64,000 nt of DNA from Cannabis sativa (GCF_029168945.1 NC_083605.1:19481280-19545279), one strand, 5' to 3'. Counted from the first letter of the stretch, positions 37,629-49,160 are shown. The notes: generated by a model not told the origin, from the sequence alone. Program-made: numbers and translations.

Positions 37629-38190
37629 GGGGTTGTTCACGGATTGATTTGGTCTGAATTTTTATACTTTTTGAACCAAACCAGTATAACAGTTTTTTGA
37701 ATATTGAAAACCAAACCAGACCAATAAATTTCTCAAACCAAACCAAACCGAACCATTAAGAACGGTTTGGTCTGGTTTGAAACTACGATTTAAGTGGAAT
37801 TTATAATTATTCAAATTTTTTTAAGTAATTGTACTATTTTCACTAAGTTTTTAATTTTTTTTTTCAAAATATATATTTAACATGATAAGTAATAGATCTA
37901 TAACATATAAATAACAATATAAAAACATTCTCAAAAGTCAAACATAACATAAAAAACTAAAATTCATGCAATAAAAAACTCGACACGCAAAATAGTTCAA
38001 AATTAGACGTATAATCATATATAAAATATATATAAATCAATTATTTATTATAAACAGTCCGACCCAGTTTAACCGTTAACTATTTATTACGAACCTCAAT
38101 CGAACCATTACGTGATAAACAGTCCGAATTAACCAAACCACTAAAAACAGTTTCCGCGGTTACGGTCTACAGTGGTTAAGATTGTCACGG
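37629..38190. mobile_element. Truncated hAT-like element with AACCAAACC subterminal repeats
   Basis: A left terminus GGGGTTGTTCACGGATTG resembles the end of the hAT-like element at 13349 (GGGGTGTTCAC). It is followed by many AACCAAACC / GGTTTGGTCTGG repeats, including inverted ones (37733-37790), and again GAACCATT/AACCGTT near 38090-38160. No matching right terminus is present, so it is truncated or rearranged against the LTR-A fragment that follows. Confidence 0.45.
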
Positions 38191-38614
38191 TTCAAATTAT
38201 TTTATGTTGCATGTTTTACATGATTACTTTCATGACTATATGTTTAATAAATAAATTCTATTAAATTTGAACGTATAGTTATTCATGATTAACTTGTTGA
38301 TGGATCCAATGATCCAAATTAATCATAGTTAATTGTTAATAAATCAGTTAAATAATTTGTAACAAGTAATTTTGTAATTTTCTTTCATATGTGTCATAAA
38401 CCTAGTAATATGATAGGATCCATCTAAATCAATTTTTATGTGAGCCTATATGTTTGCTATTGGGCTTAGATGCATATTGGAAAACCCATTTAACTTTGGA
38501 TATTTAAATGGACTAAGTTGCTAAAAATAAAATGATCACCATGATAGTTTAATTTAGGCCCAATTTGTATTGGGCATATTCAATTAATAACAATTATTTA
38601 TTTAAAGGTTAAAT
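38191..38614 (+). mobile_element. Deletion-derived fragment of an LTR-A element
   Basis: The first 90 bp resemble an early part of LTR-A (TTTTATGTTGCATG, TTTCATGA). The rest (38290-38614) aligns with the internal domain at 54825-55145 (ATTAACTTGTTGA.GGATCCAATGATC; GAGCCTATATGTTTGCTATT; TATTTAAAGRTTAAAT). LTR and internal sequence are therefore joined with a large deletion between them. The next LTR-A copy starts directly at 38615. No coding sequence. Confidence 0.6.
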
Positions 38615-39427
38615 TGTTGGGTTTTGTGCCCTAAATAAAACCCATTTCAATATAATCAGATTTACTAATTAATAAAGATCAGAAATAACATTTTATGTTG
38701 CATGGTTCACATGATTTATTTCATGATTATAAATTCTATTAAGTCCAAAACATATGTATTTGTTATTGATTATAGTGTTGTCAGCACAGTGGAATATAAT
38801 CTTGATTATATGTTCGAAAGTTTAATTCCTTGATTTGTCAGTTCACTGGATTTAGACTGGCATGATAATCAGCTATAGGTATTCTTACACCTTGGATAAG
38901 TGTTATGTCCTTTCTAGGGCATTGGCAAAGTTTACCAGTATCAGATGTATGGAGTATACATTGGAAGGAAATGATATTGAACTTTGATTAGATATGTTAA
39001 ATTTACCGTAATATCTATTCAATTCAATATCACCTAGTTGATCCTAGATCAAATGATCTTAATCCTGACATGATTAGGTTCGATCTCAAGAGTGTTATTC
39101 GTGTTCTTTGATTTGTTAGTTAAGCCTACTTTTGGGTCAGGGTGATACGTACATTTTGGGAACATGATAGTGCAATTGAGTGGGAGCGCTAAACATAAAT
39201 ATGGAATCTATAACTTCTATAGGTATTTAGAAGTGAAACGATGATTTCCTTCGAGCTTGGCTAAACAGAGATAAATGGTTGAGTACTCATTTCACTTCGC
39301 TAAAATATCATTTATACGGAGCTAAGTGTTTTAAGGATAAAATACATTGAAAGGTGTAACGGTAATTTAGTCCCTATACAATGTAGATCATCTATTAGAG
39401 GATCATTGATCAAATTAGGATTATAAC

Positions 39428-40658
39428 TGTTACGAAAATTCTGTTTATTACGCAAGTGTACGTATCAAGTAGTATCTCACGCAAGTGAGGTCGAACCACA
39501 GGGAATTGGATTGAGTACTACTAAATTATAATTATGATTCTATTTGGTAAAATAATAAGTTGCAATTTTAAAAGTAAATAACTCAGAAATTAAAGAGAAA
39601 ATAAACGAAGATTAATCAAGATGAGAGATTAGGGAGGTGAATCCTGTTGATAAGTTACCTATGTTATTGCCTAATTGCTATCCTTATCTCAATGTGAAAG
39701 ACAGATTATAAATTAACCTAACTCTTTTCAGATCTTTTAGGTTCTAAATAATATGTTCTCTAATTAACTTCTTAATTAGATCAACACAAAATCAGCATTA
39801 AGCAATAATCTATTGGTCACTAGGCTATGTAAATACTGTCGTTTTACATCAAAACCTAGACTATCCAAATTTTAGCATTCCTAATTCTCACTTTTCAGAT
39901 TTCGAATTAGGATCATAGAGCATGTAAAAGGTGATCAAGCTTACACATGAAATTAAACACAAATAAAGATAGTATTCACACATAAGATGAAGGAATGGCA
40001 ACTATTTATTAACTAGGCATAAACTTAAACAACATTCATCATCCTCCCTTATTGGGAAATTTAGTTCATAATAACTCTAAAAACATCCATGATTAATTCA
40101 GAATTAAAAACAAACATAAAGATGAATAAAAAGGGTAAAAGAAAGAAATTAGAAGTTGGTATCGCTCCGGGTCTTCAAGATAGCTTCCTCTCCACTTTGC
40201 CTCCACTATTAGGTCTGTTTTTGCTTTTCTTTGACCTTCAATGTCGTATTCCTTATATAGGGATAAGTGGTGAGCCTCCAATTGAGTGAAAAATCAAAAT
40301 TAGGTCAAATCTGCGATTTCCGTACATAGTCGCGACTAGCATTTAAGCTGGTCGCGACTACAGGCAAAACTCGAAAAACCGAGTTTCTGCCAATCTTACG
40401 AAGTCGCGACCTGGGTCGCGACCAGGAAAAAGGGTCGCGACCAGGCTCATCAGAGGTCGCGACTACTGATGCTTCAGGAACCAAATTTTCCAGTTTTTCC
40501 AAGTTTGTCCCGCTTTTCGCCATTTGACCGAATTCGAACTTTAACACCCCTGAACCCGAAATAATGAAAATCAAGCGTAAAACTGCTCCAAAAGACACCA
40601 ATAGACGAGATAATGCTAACTTTAAAGACCCGAAATATAGGTTAATTATAACCTAACA
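39428..40658 (-). repeat. 3' LTR of the Athila-like element (left on + strand)
   Basis: On the - strand it starts TGTTAGGTTATAATT (40658) and ends GAATTTTCGTAACA (39428). A TATA box (CCTATATAAGG, + coordinates 40251-40261) marks the promoter. Six GTCGCGAC palindromes lie upstream of it at 40329-40463. Over about 560 bp (39740-40300) it differs from the other LTR by one substitution that I can see. Confidence 0.95.
40329..40463 (-). promoter_or_regulatory. GTCGCGAC palindrome array in the 3' LTR (6 sites)
   Basis: Perfect 8-bp palindromes start at 40329, 40351, 40403, 40415, 40434 and 40456 (steps 22, 52, 12, 19, 22). All fit RGTCGCGACY. They lie 68-205 bp upstream of the LTR TATA box in the transcription direction. 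Function is inferred from position only. Confidence 0.75.
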
Positions 40659-40675
40659 AATTCCCCCAAACTAGA
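40659..40675 (-). other. Polypurine tract of the Athila-like element
   Basis: On the - strand, TTTGGGGGAATT directly precedes the LTR start TGTTAGG. This is the expected place for the plus-strand primer. Confidence 0.7.
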
Positions 40676-42100
40676 TTCTTACTCGCCCCCGAGTAAGATA
40701 AAAAAAAAACTAACTACACTATCAGATAATCACTACACTGCCGACTCATGCTCTGTTTCCTTCCTTGCATAAACTAGAATTTTGTTCTTACTAACTCTAA
40801 CAATTAACTCGGATGCTCAATTAATAATACTATGTACAACTGCAACAATCTACTCAAGTATGAAACATTGTTATAAAAGTTTTACTCTTACCATTAGTTC
40901 CACAACCCGATAACTCATAAGCTTGCATGCTTACCTTTCTCCACTAATGTTGACAGTATTCTTTGGAATCATTAGGTCTTTTCAAGGTCTAGGTAGTATG
41001 GCTTAGATATTCAGGGATAGGCAAAAGATAATTTTGGCTCAAGATATCATAAGCACACAAACAGAACCCACAAGCTTCTTACTTTTTTTTTCCAATCCCC
41101 CATAGCGTTCCCACATCTACCAAGATTGAGAGAAGATATCTCTATTATTTTTCCCAACATCACTGAATTTGTTTTCAAACACATTCTTACTTTTTATTGT
41201 GTTTTTTTTTCTTTTTTTTTTTTTTTCATATTTCATCATCATTTCAATTTTTTTTTTCAGTGACATTGAATTACACATTTTTTCTTTTCTCAATCTTACA
41301 AGTTCTTCTCCCTCTAACTATTTTCTCACACTAAATATTTTTCTCTCCCCCAAACTAATTATTTAGCTTATGATATCATGCATATAATGGTGAAGAAAAA
41401 TCAATAGTATGGTTAAAAATTTTCGGATCAATGGGTGAAAAACATAACGGGTTTAGGCTCAATAGGGTTAACTAGGGATAAACATTATTATGGTAGGCTT
41501 GAAAGGCTCAAACTATCCAACAAATGCCTAAATCACATTCCAATTGAACACTACCAAGGATTTCGCCTCAAAAGAATAAACATGCAAGTTCTAAGCTATC
41601 CTGTCAATCTTACCCCAAACCATAGTAAAAATGCTTATAACAGCTTTTCACAACTTGAGTATTTGCGGAAAGACACAGGTTCCTAAGCATCCAAACTAAT
41701 CCAAAGAGTTAACAAAATCAAGCACACGCTTATTTTGCGGCTTCGCATCACATCACACTAATCAGCAGCATACAACTATCATCAAGCTTATTGCCATTCC
41801 TTAACTAAAACAAAAAAAACTAAAACAGAAAATTAAAATGCAGAATTTAAAGTGCAGAAATTTTAAAATTTTAAGCTTCTCCCCCCAAACTAAATATTAC
41901 ATTGTCCCCAATGTATACAAAAGAAATGCAGAGAGAAGAAACTTACCCCGAAACCCTTTCGAAAGGGTCGGGTGGTGGCGCTGGTCATAGGGATAGAACC
42001 GAGGAGGTTGTGCCAAGTAATTCGGGTCATCAATCCCAATGTTCATTCTGTTGATGAGAGAGTTGAGTTGATGAACTTGTCCCTCATCATAGATACTCCT
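40676..42100 (-). other. 3' non-coding region of the Athila-like element
   Basis: About 1.4 kb between the end of the env-position ORF and the polypurine tract. It contains T-rich stretches (41190-41260) and no credible ORF. Athila elements usually have a long non-coding stretch here. Confidence 0.6.
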
Positions 42101-43139
42101 TTGCACCATGTATTGTTGCATGTGGTTGTTTTGCTGAATTATGTAACTCGGTGTGCATGAGTATATTGTGTTGTAGGATCGATGGGCCCGTGCAATTGAA
42201 GTGTTTGCTCCTCTTCTTCTTCTTCAACACTAGGCTCACGTTGCCGCCTACGCCCTTGCGGTGCATCGTGGTGGCGCCCATAGGGGTGTGGCTCTTTCAG
42301 CTCGTTGACAAAGGCGATGTCCATCTTACGAAGTGGCAACACCATGTTGTCAAACTCTAACCGGGGAACTTCATATGCCCCGCGAGTTCTCGTGATAACC
42401 CCCGCCAAAACCGAAACCACCTCCCGTGGCTCCTTGCACGATTTGGTCAATGCTTTGCCGTATGACTTGTCCAATGTTAATGTTGTACCCTTTCATTATG
42501 GCGTACACATATTTAAGGCGATCCATTTGGACATCGGAAAAATGCTTGTTGGGCACTAACCGAGCACTCACAAAGTACAACCATGTTTTTGCCACCGGGT
42601 TAATCTCACACCTAAGAGTTGCAATATTGGGCGACCCCTCGGTACCATCATTGTCATGGAACCTCAACCCAGAAATCCCACTGCCTCTCGCGACATCCAC
42701 CATGTCAAATTGCTCTTCTTCTCCTCAATAATTCGGAGGCGTTGTTCCTCCCTAGTGTAATCTGGGACAGAGAACATCACATTGAATGCGTCGCGATGGC
42801 GGGAACCTTCTTTCCACGAACCTTCACTTCCCCATTTCGACGGTCGGGCCAATTTGCAAGGAATTCACAGGCCATAGTAACATTAGCCCGACCCCGAGTA
42901 TCCACAAAACTTCCCCACTTCATTCTTTCAATTTGCGCTCTGATTGTCTCAAACCGAGGTTGGCGCCTCAATGGATTTTCAGGGAATTCAATACCCCTAT
43001 CCTCAATATAAGCTCTATTCTTCAACCTTACGAAGCGATTGTGAGCCTCGATACTACCAAAGCGGGTTCTATCAAAACCCGTTGGTGGTGGGTTCGAAGA
43101 CGAACCTTCTTCAACATTCCTTGTCCTCTTTGGTGCCAT
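42100..43139 (-). pseudogene. Env-position ORF of the Athila-like element (plant-transposon-protein type), frameshifted
   Basis: Starts at ATG 43139 (MAPKRTRN..., serine/proline-rich head, then DRTRFGSIEAHNRF) and is open for 120 codons to about 42777. It continues in other frames at 42664-42852, 42371-42703 (VAKTWLYFVSARLVPNKHFSD, YAIMKGYNINIGQVI) and 42139-42474, so it holds at least two or three frameshifts. The layout matches the family of ORFs found after pol in Athila elements (I believe Pfam PF20167, 'putative plant transposon protein'). I see no clear signal peptide, so 'env' describes its position, not a proven function. Directly upstream are a predicted 5'UTR intron (43153-43376), a TATA box (43686-43693) and the internal palindrome array. 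Confidence 0.75.
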
Positions 43140-43152
43140 TGTTTTTTTTTTT

Positions 43153-43376
43153 CTGAAACTTTTTTTTTTCTAAGAAAAATTGGGCAGCACCTCCCCTTAA
43201 ATTTCCTCTATCCCAAAAATACAAAATTCACTCAATCAATGTTCCTAACCACTTAATACCACAATACAATAATAATAAACCCAATATTATCAATTTTTAC
43301 CCCACACACAATTATATCACTCAAAACTTAAAATAATTAATCAACTTCTTAAAAGCATGAAGAAAGTGATACTTAC
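43153..43376 (-). other. Predicted 5'UTR intron ahead of the env-position ORF
   Basis: On the - strand a strong donor GTAAGTAT begins at 43376 and an acceptor TTTCAG ends at 43153, 14 nt before the ATG at 43139. A second acceptor-like TTTCTTAG ends at 43170. The intervening 224 bp is AT-rich. Prediction from sequence only. Confidence 0.5.
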
Positions 43377-43685
43377 AACCCGAAAACGCTTAACTCCACC
43401 TCCATTGTTGAATGTCTTGAAAGCTTGAGTTTGAGGGTGACAACAATGGTGATTTTTTTTTTGGTTTTGGGTATTCTTTGGTGTGGGTTTTGATGATATG
43501 TGTAGATTATTGAGTGAAATTGGGTTTTTGATTGGATTGGGTTTAAGAAATTTGAGAAAAGATGAAAAGATTGAAGTTTGAAGATGAAAAATTGAATTTT
43601 TGAGAGGAAAAGAGTGTAGGGTCGGCTGAGAGGTTTTGAAATTTGAATTTGGTTTGTGTAGGGTTGAATGAGGGGGAAAGTGTGA

Positions 43686-43693
43686 ATTTATAG
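43686..43693 (-). promoter_or_regulatory. Internal TATA box upstream of the env-position ORF
   Basis: CTATAAAT on the - strand, followed within about 100 bp by pyrimidine-rich leader sequence (CCCTCATTCAACC, CTCTTTTCCTCTC) and then the predicted intron. The closest GTCGCGAC palindrome ends 17 bp upstream. Confidence 0.5.
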
Positions 43694-43709
43694 AATTTTT
43701 CGTCAGCAA

Positions 43710-43842
43710 GTCGCGACCTGGCCACAGGCTAGTCGCGACTTGCTAATCGAGGAAAATTTGTCGTTTCTGGAAAATCAGCAAGTCGCGACTGAGGTCGCGA
43801 CTTGAGAAATAGGTCGCGACTAGGCTTAATGCTAGTCGCGAC
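43710..43842 (-). promoter_or_regulatory. Internal GTCGCGAC palindrome array (6 sites)
   Basis: Sites start at 43710, 43732, 43782, 43794, 43813 and 43835 (steps 22, 50, 12, 19, 22). The same six-site spacing occurs in the LTR array (22, 52, 12, 19, 22), while the DNA between sites is mostly different. The array lies between the end of pol and the env-position ORF. Confidence 0.8.
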
Positions 43843-44224
43843 CTCTCGGGCTTCTTCAGTCGAAAAAAATAATTTTTTTTTTTTTTTTCACGATTCAATT
43901 AAAAAGAAATAATGTCTGGTACTAAACTAAAAATTGAAAATACTAACAAAACAATCAAAACAAAATAAAACTTGGGCTGCCTCCCAGAAGCGCTGTGTTT
44001 ATCGTCATGCAGCTAGACGCTGAGCCTTGGATTTCAAAGTGGCGCCAGGATCATGGCGGACTTGGCTTGGTCAAACTAACCTCCCAAGTAGAGCTTTAAC
44101 CTTTGTCCATTGACTTTGAAAGTTGTTGGACTTTCACCTTTTAACTCCACCGCTCCATAAGGAAACACCTTGACCACCGTAAATGGTCCCGACCATCTTG
44201 ATTTCGGCTTTCCAGAAACAGCTT

Positions 44225-45420
44225 TCAGCCTTGAATTGAAGAGTAGCACTTGCCGTCCCGTTGAAACTCTTTCCGTATTAGACCTTTATCGTGCCACTTT
44301 TTAGTTCTCTCTTTGTATATCTTGGCGTTTTCATAGGCTTCGTTCCGAAACTCATCTAACTCATTCGACTTGCGGTAACTTTTCTCCCCTGCAGCTTTTA
44401 GTTCCATGTTGAGAGTCTTCATGGCCCAAAAAGCTCTATGCTCTAACTCCACCGGTAAATGACAAGCTTTTCCAAACACCAACCGATATGGGGACATGCC
44501 AATTGGTGTTTTGAAAGCTGTTCTGTACGCCCACAGTGCGTCATCCAACTTCCTTGACCAATCTTTCCTTGATCTTTGCACCGTTTTCTCCGTAATCATC
44601 TTAATCTCTCGGTTAGAGATTTCTTGGCCATTACTTTGGGGATGGTATGGTAAAGCGGTTCGATGTCGAACACCATATCTTGAGAGGAGTGCTTCAAACT
44701 CGCTTGTTACGAAATGGCTCCCTTCATCGCTTACTATTGCTCGAGGAGTACCAAACCGAGTAAAAATGTTCTTTTGTAAGAAGCTGAGAACCTGTCTTTC
44801 CATCATTTTCGAGGTGTACTCGAAGCTTCGACCCATTTAGACACATAATCAACAGCCAAAAGAATGTACTGATTGCTAAAGGATGAAGGAAAAGGACCCA
44901 TAAAGTCTATTCCCCATCGTCAAACAATTCAACTTCTAAAATTCCTGTTAAAGGCATCTCGTTTCTTCTTGAGATATTACCTGTTCGTTGACAACGATCA
45001 CATGCCTTTACAAAAGTAGTAGCATCCTTGAATAGCGTTGGCCAAAAGAATCCACTTTGCAACACTTTTGCAGCTGTTCTATTCCCACTAAAATGTCCCC
45101 CACATGGTAAAGCATGACAGTGATTTAGGATAGAATACATCTCCTCTTCAGAACACATCTCCTTATGATCCGATCGGCGTTAAAGGCTTGTAGAGGATTG
45201 GTTCTTCCCAATAGTAATGTTTCACCTCAGAAAAGAATTTCTTCAATTGTTGACGCGAAAACTCGGGTGGAGTTATTTTAGCAGCCAAGAAATTAACATA
45301 GTCAGCGTACCAAGGTACCATCAGGTTTTCCCTCACACTAAAGAGTTGTTCATCAGGAAATTGCTCATTTATTTGTACCTCCTTTGTATTCTGACTCTCT
45401 TGCAGCTCTAATCTTGACAA
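44225..45420 (-). pseudogene. Athila-like integrase, frameshifted
   Basis: 45163-45420 is the linker from RNase H. 44907-45158 carries the HHCC zinc-binding domain (HCHALPCGGHF, then CDRCQ). 44225-44836 holds most of the catalytic core and C-terminus: IVSDEGSHF contains the second catalytic Asp, [11 protein letters not shown] the catalytic Glu, with one residue fewer than usual before that Glu. [11 protein letters not shown] is an Athila hallmark. The first catalytic Asp (AVDYVSKW) lies in another frame near 44850, and the break is at 44836-44850. Downstream, around 43980, comes the GCGCTTCTGGGAGGC stretch often seen after Athila pol. Confidence 0.85.
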
Positions 45421-45439
45421 ATGGTCTGCTACTGTGTTC

Positions 45440-48400
45440 TCAGTTGCCCTTTTTATCTTTTATCTCTAAGTCAAACTCTTGAAGTAAAAGTACCCACCGA
45501 ATCAGTCTTGGTTTTGCATCCTTCTTGGTCATAAGGTATTTGATTGCTGAATGATCTGTGTAAACAATTACCTTATTTCCAATTAGGTAGGGCCGAAATT
45601 TGTCACAAGCAAACACTATTGCCAGCATTTCTTTCTCTGTAGTGGCGTAGTTTAATTGAGCGTCATGCAGAGTTCTACTAGCATAGTAGATTGTGTGGAA
45701 TACTCTGTCAACTCTTTGACCCAGAACCGCTCCAATGGCATAGTGATAACTCTAAGATTTAGAGTTATTATCATATCTTTAAGCTTGAATTTAATGTGAA
45801 TTGTGGATCAATTAATGTTTATATTGTGTAATTGTGTCTAGTTTGTTATGTCTTTGTAATAAATGAAAGTGTGTGTGTTAGTAAGTGTTAAATAGACTTA
45901 TGTTATTGTTTTTATGTGTTTTTGCGTAAAAAATACAAGAATAGGTATTTGAAAATGTTTGGGACAAGGAGAAAAAGGAGCAGAAAAATGATTATTGCTG
46001 ACTGGCATTGCTGTAGCACTCATCGCGTAGCAATTTGTCAGCCCAGTAAGTTTATTTTGGCAGAATGTCCAGCTGGCTTTAATGAAAAGAAAAACGAGCT
46101 GAGGTGGCGGAATTTGGCTAGTGACTCAACAAACATGTGGAAAATGAAGGACAAGTGGGTGATGATTGGGATTTCCAATTAGGGTAAACTTTGGTACCCT
46201 AATTGGGGAGCAAAAGGAAAAAAAAGGGGTGAAGAATAAAAAGAGTGTGGCTGCACTTTGAAAGGGTACGAAAGAAATACAGCAGCAAGGATAGAAAAAG
46301 TACAGAGGAAAAAGAAAGAGTACAAGGATAGAAGAAGAAGATTGAGAAGAAGGAGAAGAAGGCAACATTCAAAGAAAGGATTTGAGCTCATCACTCATTT
46401 CCCTTGCTCTCTACTTCGTTTGTATCATTTCCTTCTCTTCAAGTTCTCTTTAACTCCATGAACAATATGTTTTCTAGTTTTGAGTTTTTAATTTCAGCTA
46501 TGCACTAAACTTTTTGAGATTTGGGTGGTTATGAACCCTTGTATGGACTAGTGTTTTGATTTTGCAATGATGAAGTAATCTTGGCTTAGTTCAATTAGTT
46601 GTGATGAAATGTTGAATGAATGTTAATTTTTGGCCATTTTTAACATTTAGCAAGCTAGATCTTACTTGGAAAAGTAAGACCTAGTTGAACCCTTCTAATT
46701 GATGCATGATTTTTACCTTTACTTTTAGGTATTAATTAGTAGTGAAATAGGAATATTTTGCTACCATGTATAACTAAGGATTTGATGCTCTATTGGGCTA
46801 TTTGTGATCTAAACTGATGTAGGAATGCATTGTGAGATTGTGAATGGTTTATTGCAAGTTTTGGAAAAAGCTTGCTGGTTTTTTTGAAATCTGTTAACTT
46901 TCCCAGGATTGCTGAGTCATTGCTGTGTCATTGCTGTATCAACTGGGACATACAAGTGGAAATTAATCACCCAAATCTATTTTCCTAATCTGAAATTACC
47001 ACCATTTTAATCACTTTTAGTTTCTTATTTTTAGTTTATTTAGTTTAAAAAATTAGTTCTCAAGTTTAGATTCAAGGCTATAGATTTTTCTCGTGAATTA
47101 TATGTGTGACTTTATTTTATTTTTATCTGAAATTCTTGGAATTACTTTTAGTTGATTTAACATTATTTAGTAAAAAGTCCCTGTGGAGACGAACTTTGAT
47201 TACTTATCATTGTATTACTTGTTTGTGATTGTGTACACTTGCGCAATTATAAAGCAATAGAATTTTCACAACACATAGTCACTAGCATCACACATCAACT
47301 CAAACGGCAGTTCCCAATTTGGTGAAGTTACTATCGGTGCTGTAATCAATTTCTCCTTTAAAATCTTGAAAGCTTTTAAACAATCTTCTCCGAACTCAAA
47401 TGGAACTCCATTTACAAGTAAGCTCGATAAAGGTTTTGAGATTTTAGAGAAGTCCTTGATAAATCTCGCGTAGAAGCGCATGTCCCAGGAAACTCCTCAC
47501 TCCTTTTACGAAACTCTGGAGGTGGCAAATTTTCTATTGCTTCGAGACCTTTGCCTTATCCACCTCAATTCCTCGCTTTTGAAATTTTGTGCCCAAGAAC
47601 AATTCCTTCTGTTACCCTAAAGTGACACTACTCCCGCCTTTAACACCAAGTTAGACTTCTCGCACCTTGTTAGTACTTTTTCCAGATTTTCCAAACAATG
47701 ATCAAAGGAAGAACCAAACACTGAGAAATCATCCATAAAAATTTCAATACAAGATTCAATCAAATCTGAAAAGATAGCCATCATACACCTTTGAAAAGTG
47801 GCAGGGGCGTTGCACAAGCCGAAGGGCATTCTTCTGAAGGCAAAGGTACCATAAGGACATGTGAAAGTAGTCTTCTCCCCGATCTTCGGGCGCTATAAAT
47901 ATCTCGTGGTACCCGAATATCCATCAAGAAAACAAGAATACTCTTGCCCCGCTAACTGTCTAGCATTTGATCGATGAAGGGCAAAGGGAAGTGATCTTTT
48001 CTTGTTGCCTTGTTGAGTTTCCTATAATCGATGCGATCCTCCAACCGAAGGACTGTTCTTGTAGGAATCAACTCATTCTTTTCATTCTTTATCACCGTCA
48101 TTCCACCTTCTTCGGGACCACTTGCACCGGCTAACCCACTTACTATCCGAAATAGGATAAGCAACTCGCATCCAACCACTTAACTACTTCTTTCGACTAC
48201 TTCTTTCATGGGTGGATTGAGTCTTCTTTGAGCATCAATAGTTGGTTTGGCGTTGTCTTCCATGAGAATTCGATGCATCACCGTTGAAGGATCGATTCCT
48301 TTAACATCTCCTAGTGTCCAAGCGATTGCCTTGTTGTGAGCCCGAAGTACCCTCAAAGTCTATCGGTTTCCACATCGAGAGAGAAGCCGAAACAATAACT

Positions 48401-48660
48401 CGGCAGCTTTTATCTTGACCCAAAAACTCATACCTCAAGTGACTAGGAAGCACCTTCAATTCAAGTTCGGGGCTTTTCGCAGATGGCTTCAGCCTCTTTT
48501 GGAATCGCTCCCAATTCCTCAAAGTATCTCTCTCGTTCAAAGGCCCATAGGAGTCGAGCCACTTCACATACCCCATGACCTCTTGTCCTTCTTGCTCCGT
48601 CAATTCATCTTCGCTTAGACTTAGTTCAAGAGGATCATCTATGCCTTTTTCTCACTCACC
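45440..48660 (-). pseudogene. Athila-like reverse transcriptase and RNase H, frameshifted and split by a solo LTR
   Basis: 48301-48603 is the region ahead of RT (LPSHLRYEFLG). 47952-48179 carries YRKLNKATRKDHFPLPFIDQ. 47617-47829 has MPFGLCNAPATFQRC and the catalytic FMDD box. 47274-47481 has the RT-RNase H connection and CDASDY. The solo LTR 45744-47273 then intervenes, and RNase H resumes at 45738 and runs to about 45440 ([28 protein letters not shown]). Besides the insertion, several frame changes occur, many of one or two bases. Confidence 0.85.
45744..47273 (+). mobile_element. Solo LTR ('LTR-C') inside the Athila-like RNase H (TSD CATAG)
   Basis: A 1,530-bp segment from TGATAACTCTAAG to TTTTCACAACA, with TSD CATAG at 45739-45743 and 47274-47278. 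Its last 45 bp (GTGTACACTTGCGCAATT ... GAATTTTCACAACA) match the U5 end of the surrounding Athila LTR (GTACACTTGCGTAAT ... GAATTTTCGTAACA). It is therefore from a related Ty3 lineage and lies on the + strand, opposite to its host. The first 25 bp form a near-palindrome (ATAACTCTAA / TTTAGAGTTAT). The short open frames inside it (such as 45916-46182) resemble nothing known. Confidence 0.92.
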
Positions 48661-48699
48661 ATTTCATCAATCAAATCAATAAAGAAGCAATTATCACTT

Positions 48700-49160
48700 G
48701 CCTTTGGGTACGTCATAGCCTTTAGCACATTAAAGACCACTTCCTCTCCTTGGACTCTCAGCTTTAATTCACCTTTTCGAACATCGATTAAGGCTTGGCC
48801 ATTGCCAAGAATGGTCTCCCAAGAATAATTGGGACATTGCTATCTTCTTCCATATCCAAGACGATGAAATCACTCGGAAAGATGAACTTATCAACCTTAA
48901 CTAACACATCCTCAATGACTCCTCTAGGATGGGCTAGTGATCGGTCCGCCAATTGGAGAGTTACCGTTGTTGGCTTTGCTTCACCCAACTCAGCCTTTTA
49001 AACACCGATAGAGGCATCAAGTTAATGCTAGCTCCCAAGTCACAAAGTGCATTTATTCCCTCAATTTTTCCTATAGTACAAGGAATAGTAAAACTCCCTG
49101 GATCTCTTAGTTTAGGAGGGAGTTTCTTTGTAGGATGGCACCGCACTCTTCGCTAGAGCC
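48700..49160 (-). pseudogene. Athila-like aspartic protease, frameshifted
   Basis: 48961-49146 reads LPPKLRDPGSFTIPCTIG and the active-site-like CDLGASINLMPLSVF. After a one-frame shift near 48970, 48788-48988 continues with TVTLQLADRS, VDKFIFPSDFIVLDM and the conserved PIILGRPFLA. The order is as in Athila polyproteins (gag-PR-RT). Confidence 0.85.

Noticed and set aside
38191..38614. A simple self-insertion of LTR-A into an older internal domain at 38614
   Set aside because: The continuation of the target sequence and a matching TSD are absent after 59768, so a deletion or rearrangement fits better.
40089..40289. 66-codon frame present in both Athila LTRs (also at 51678)
   Set aside because: It is identical only because the two LTRs are copies; it lies around the TATA box and has no protein motif.
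42786..43256. Plus-strand frames of 130-156 codons across the env-position ORF
   Set aside because: They are shadows of the - strand ORF, which has the recognisable family sequence, start context and upstream signals.
43710..43842. CRISPR-like array of regularly spaced palindromes
   Set aside because: Repeats are only 8 bp, spacers vary from 4 to 44 bp, and the context is a plant retrotransposon.
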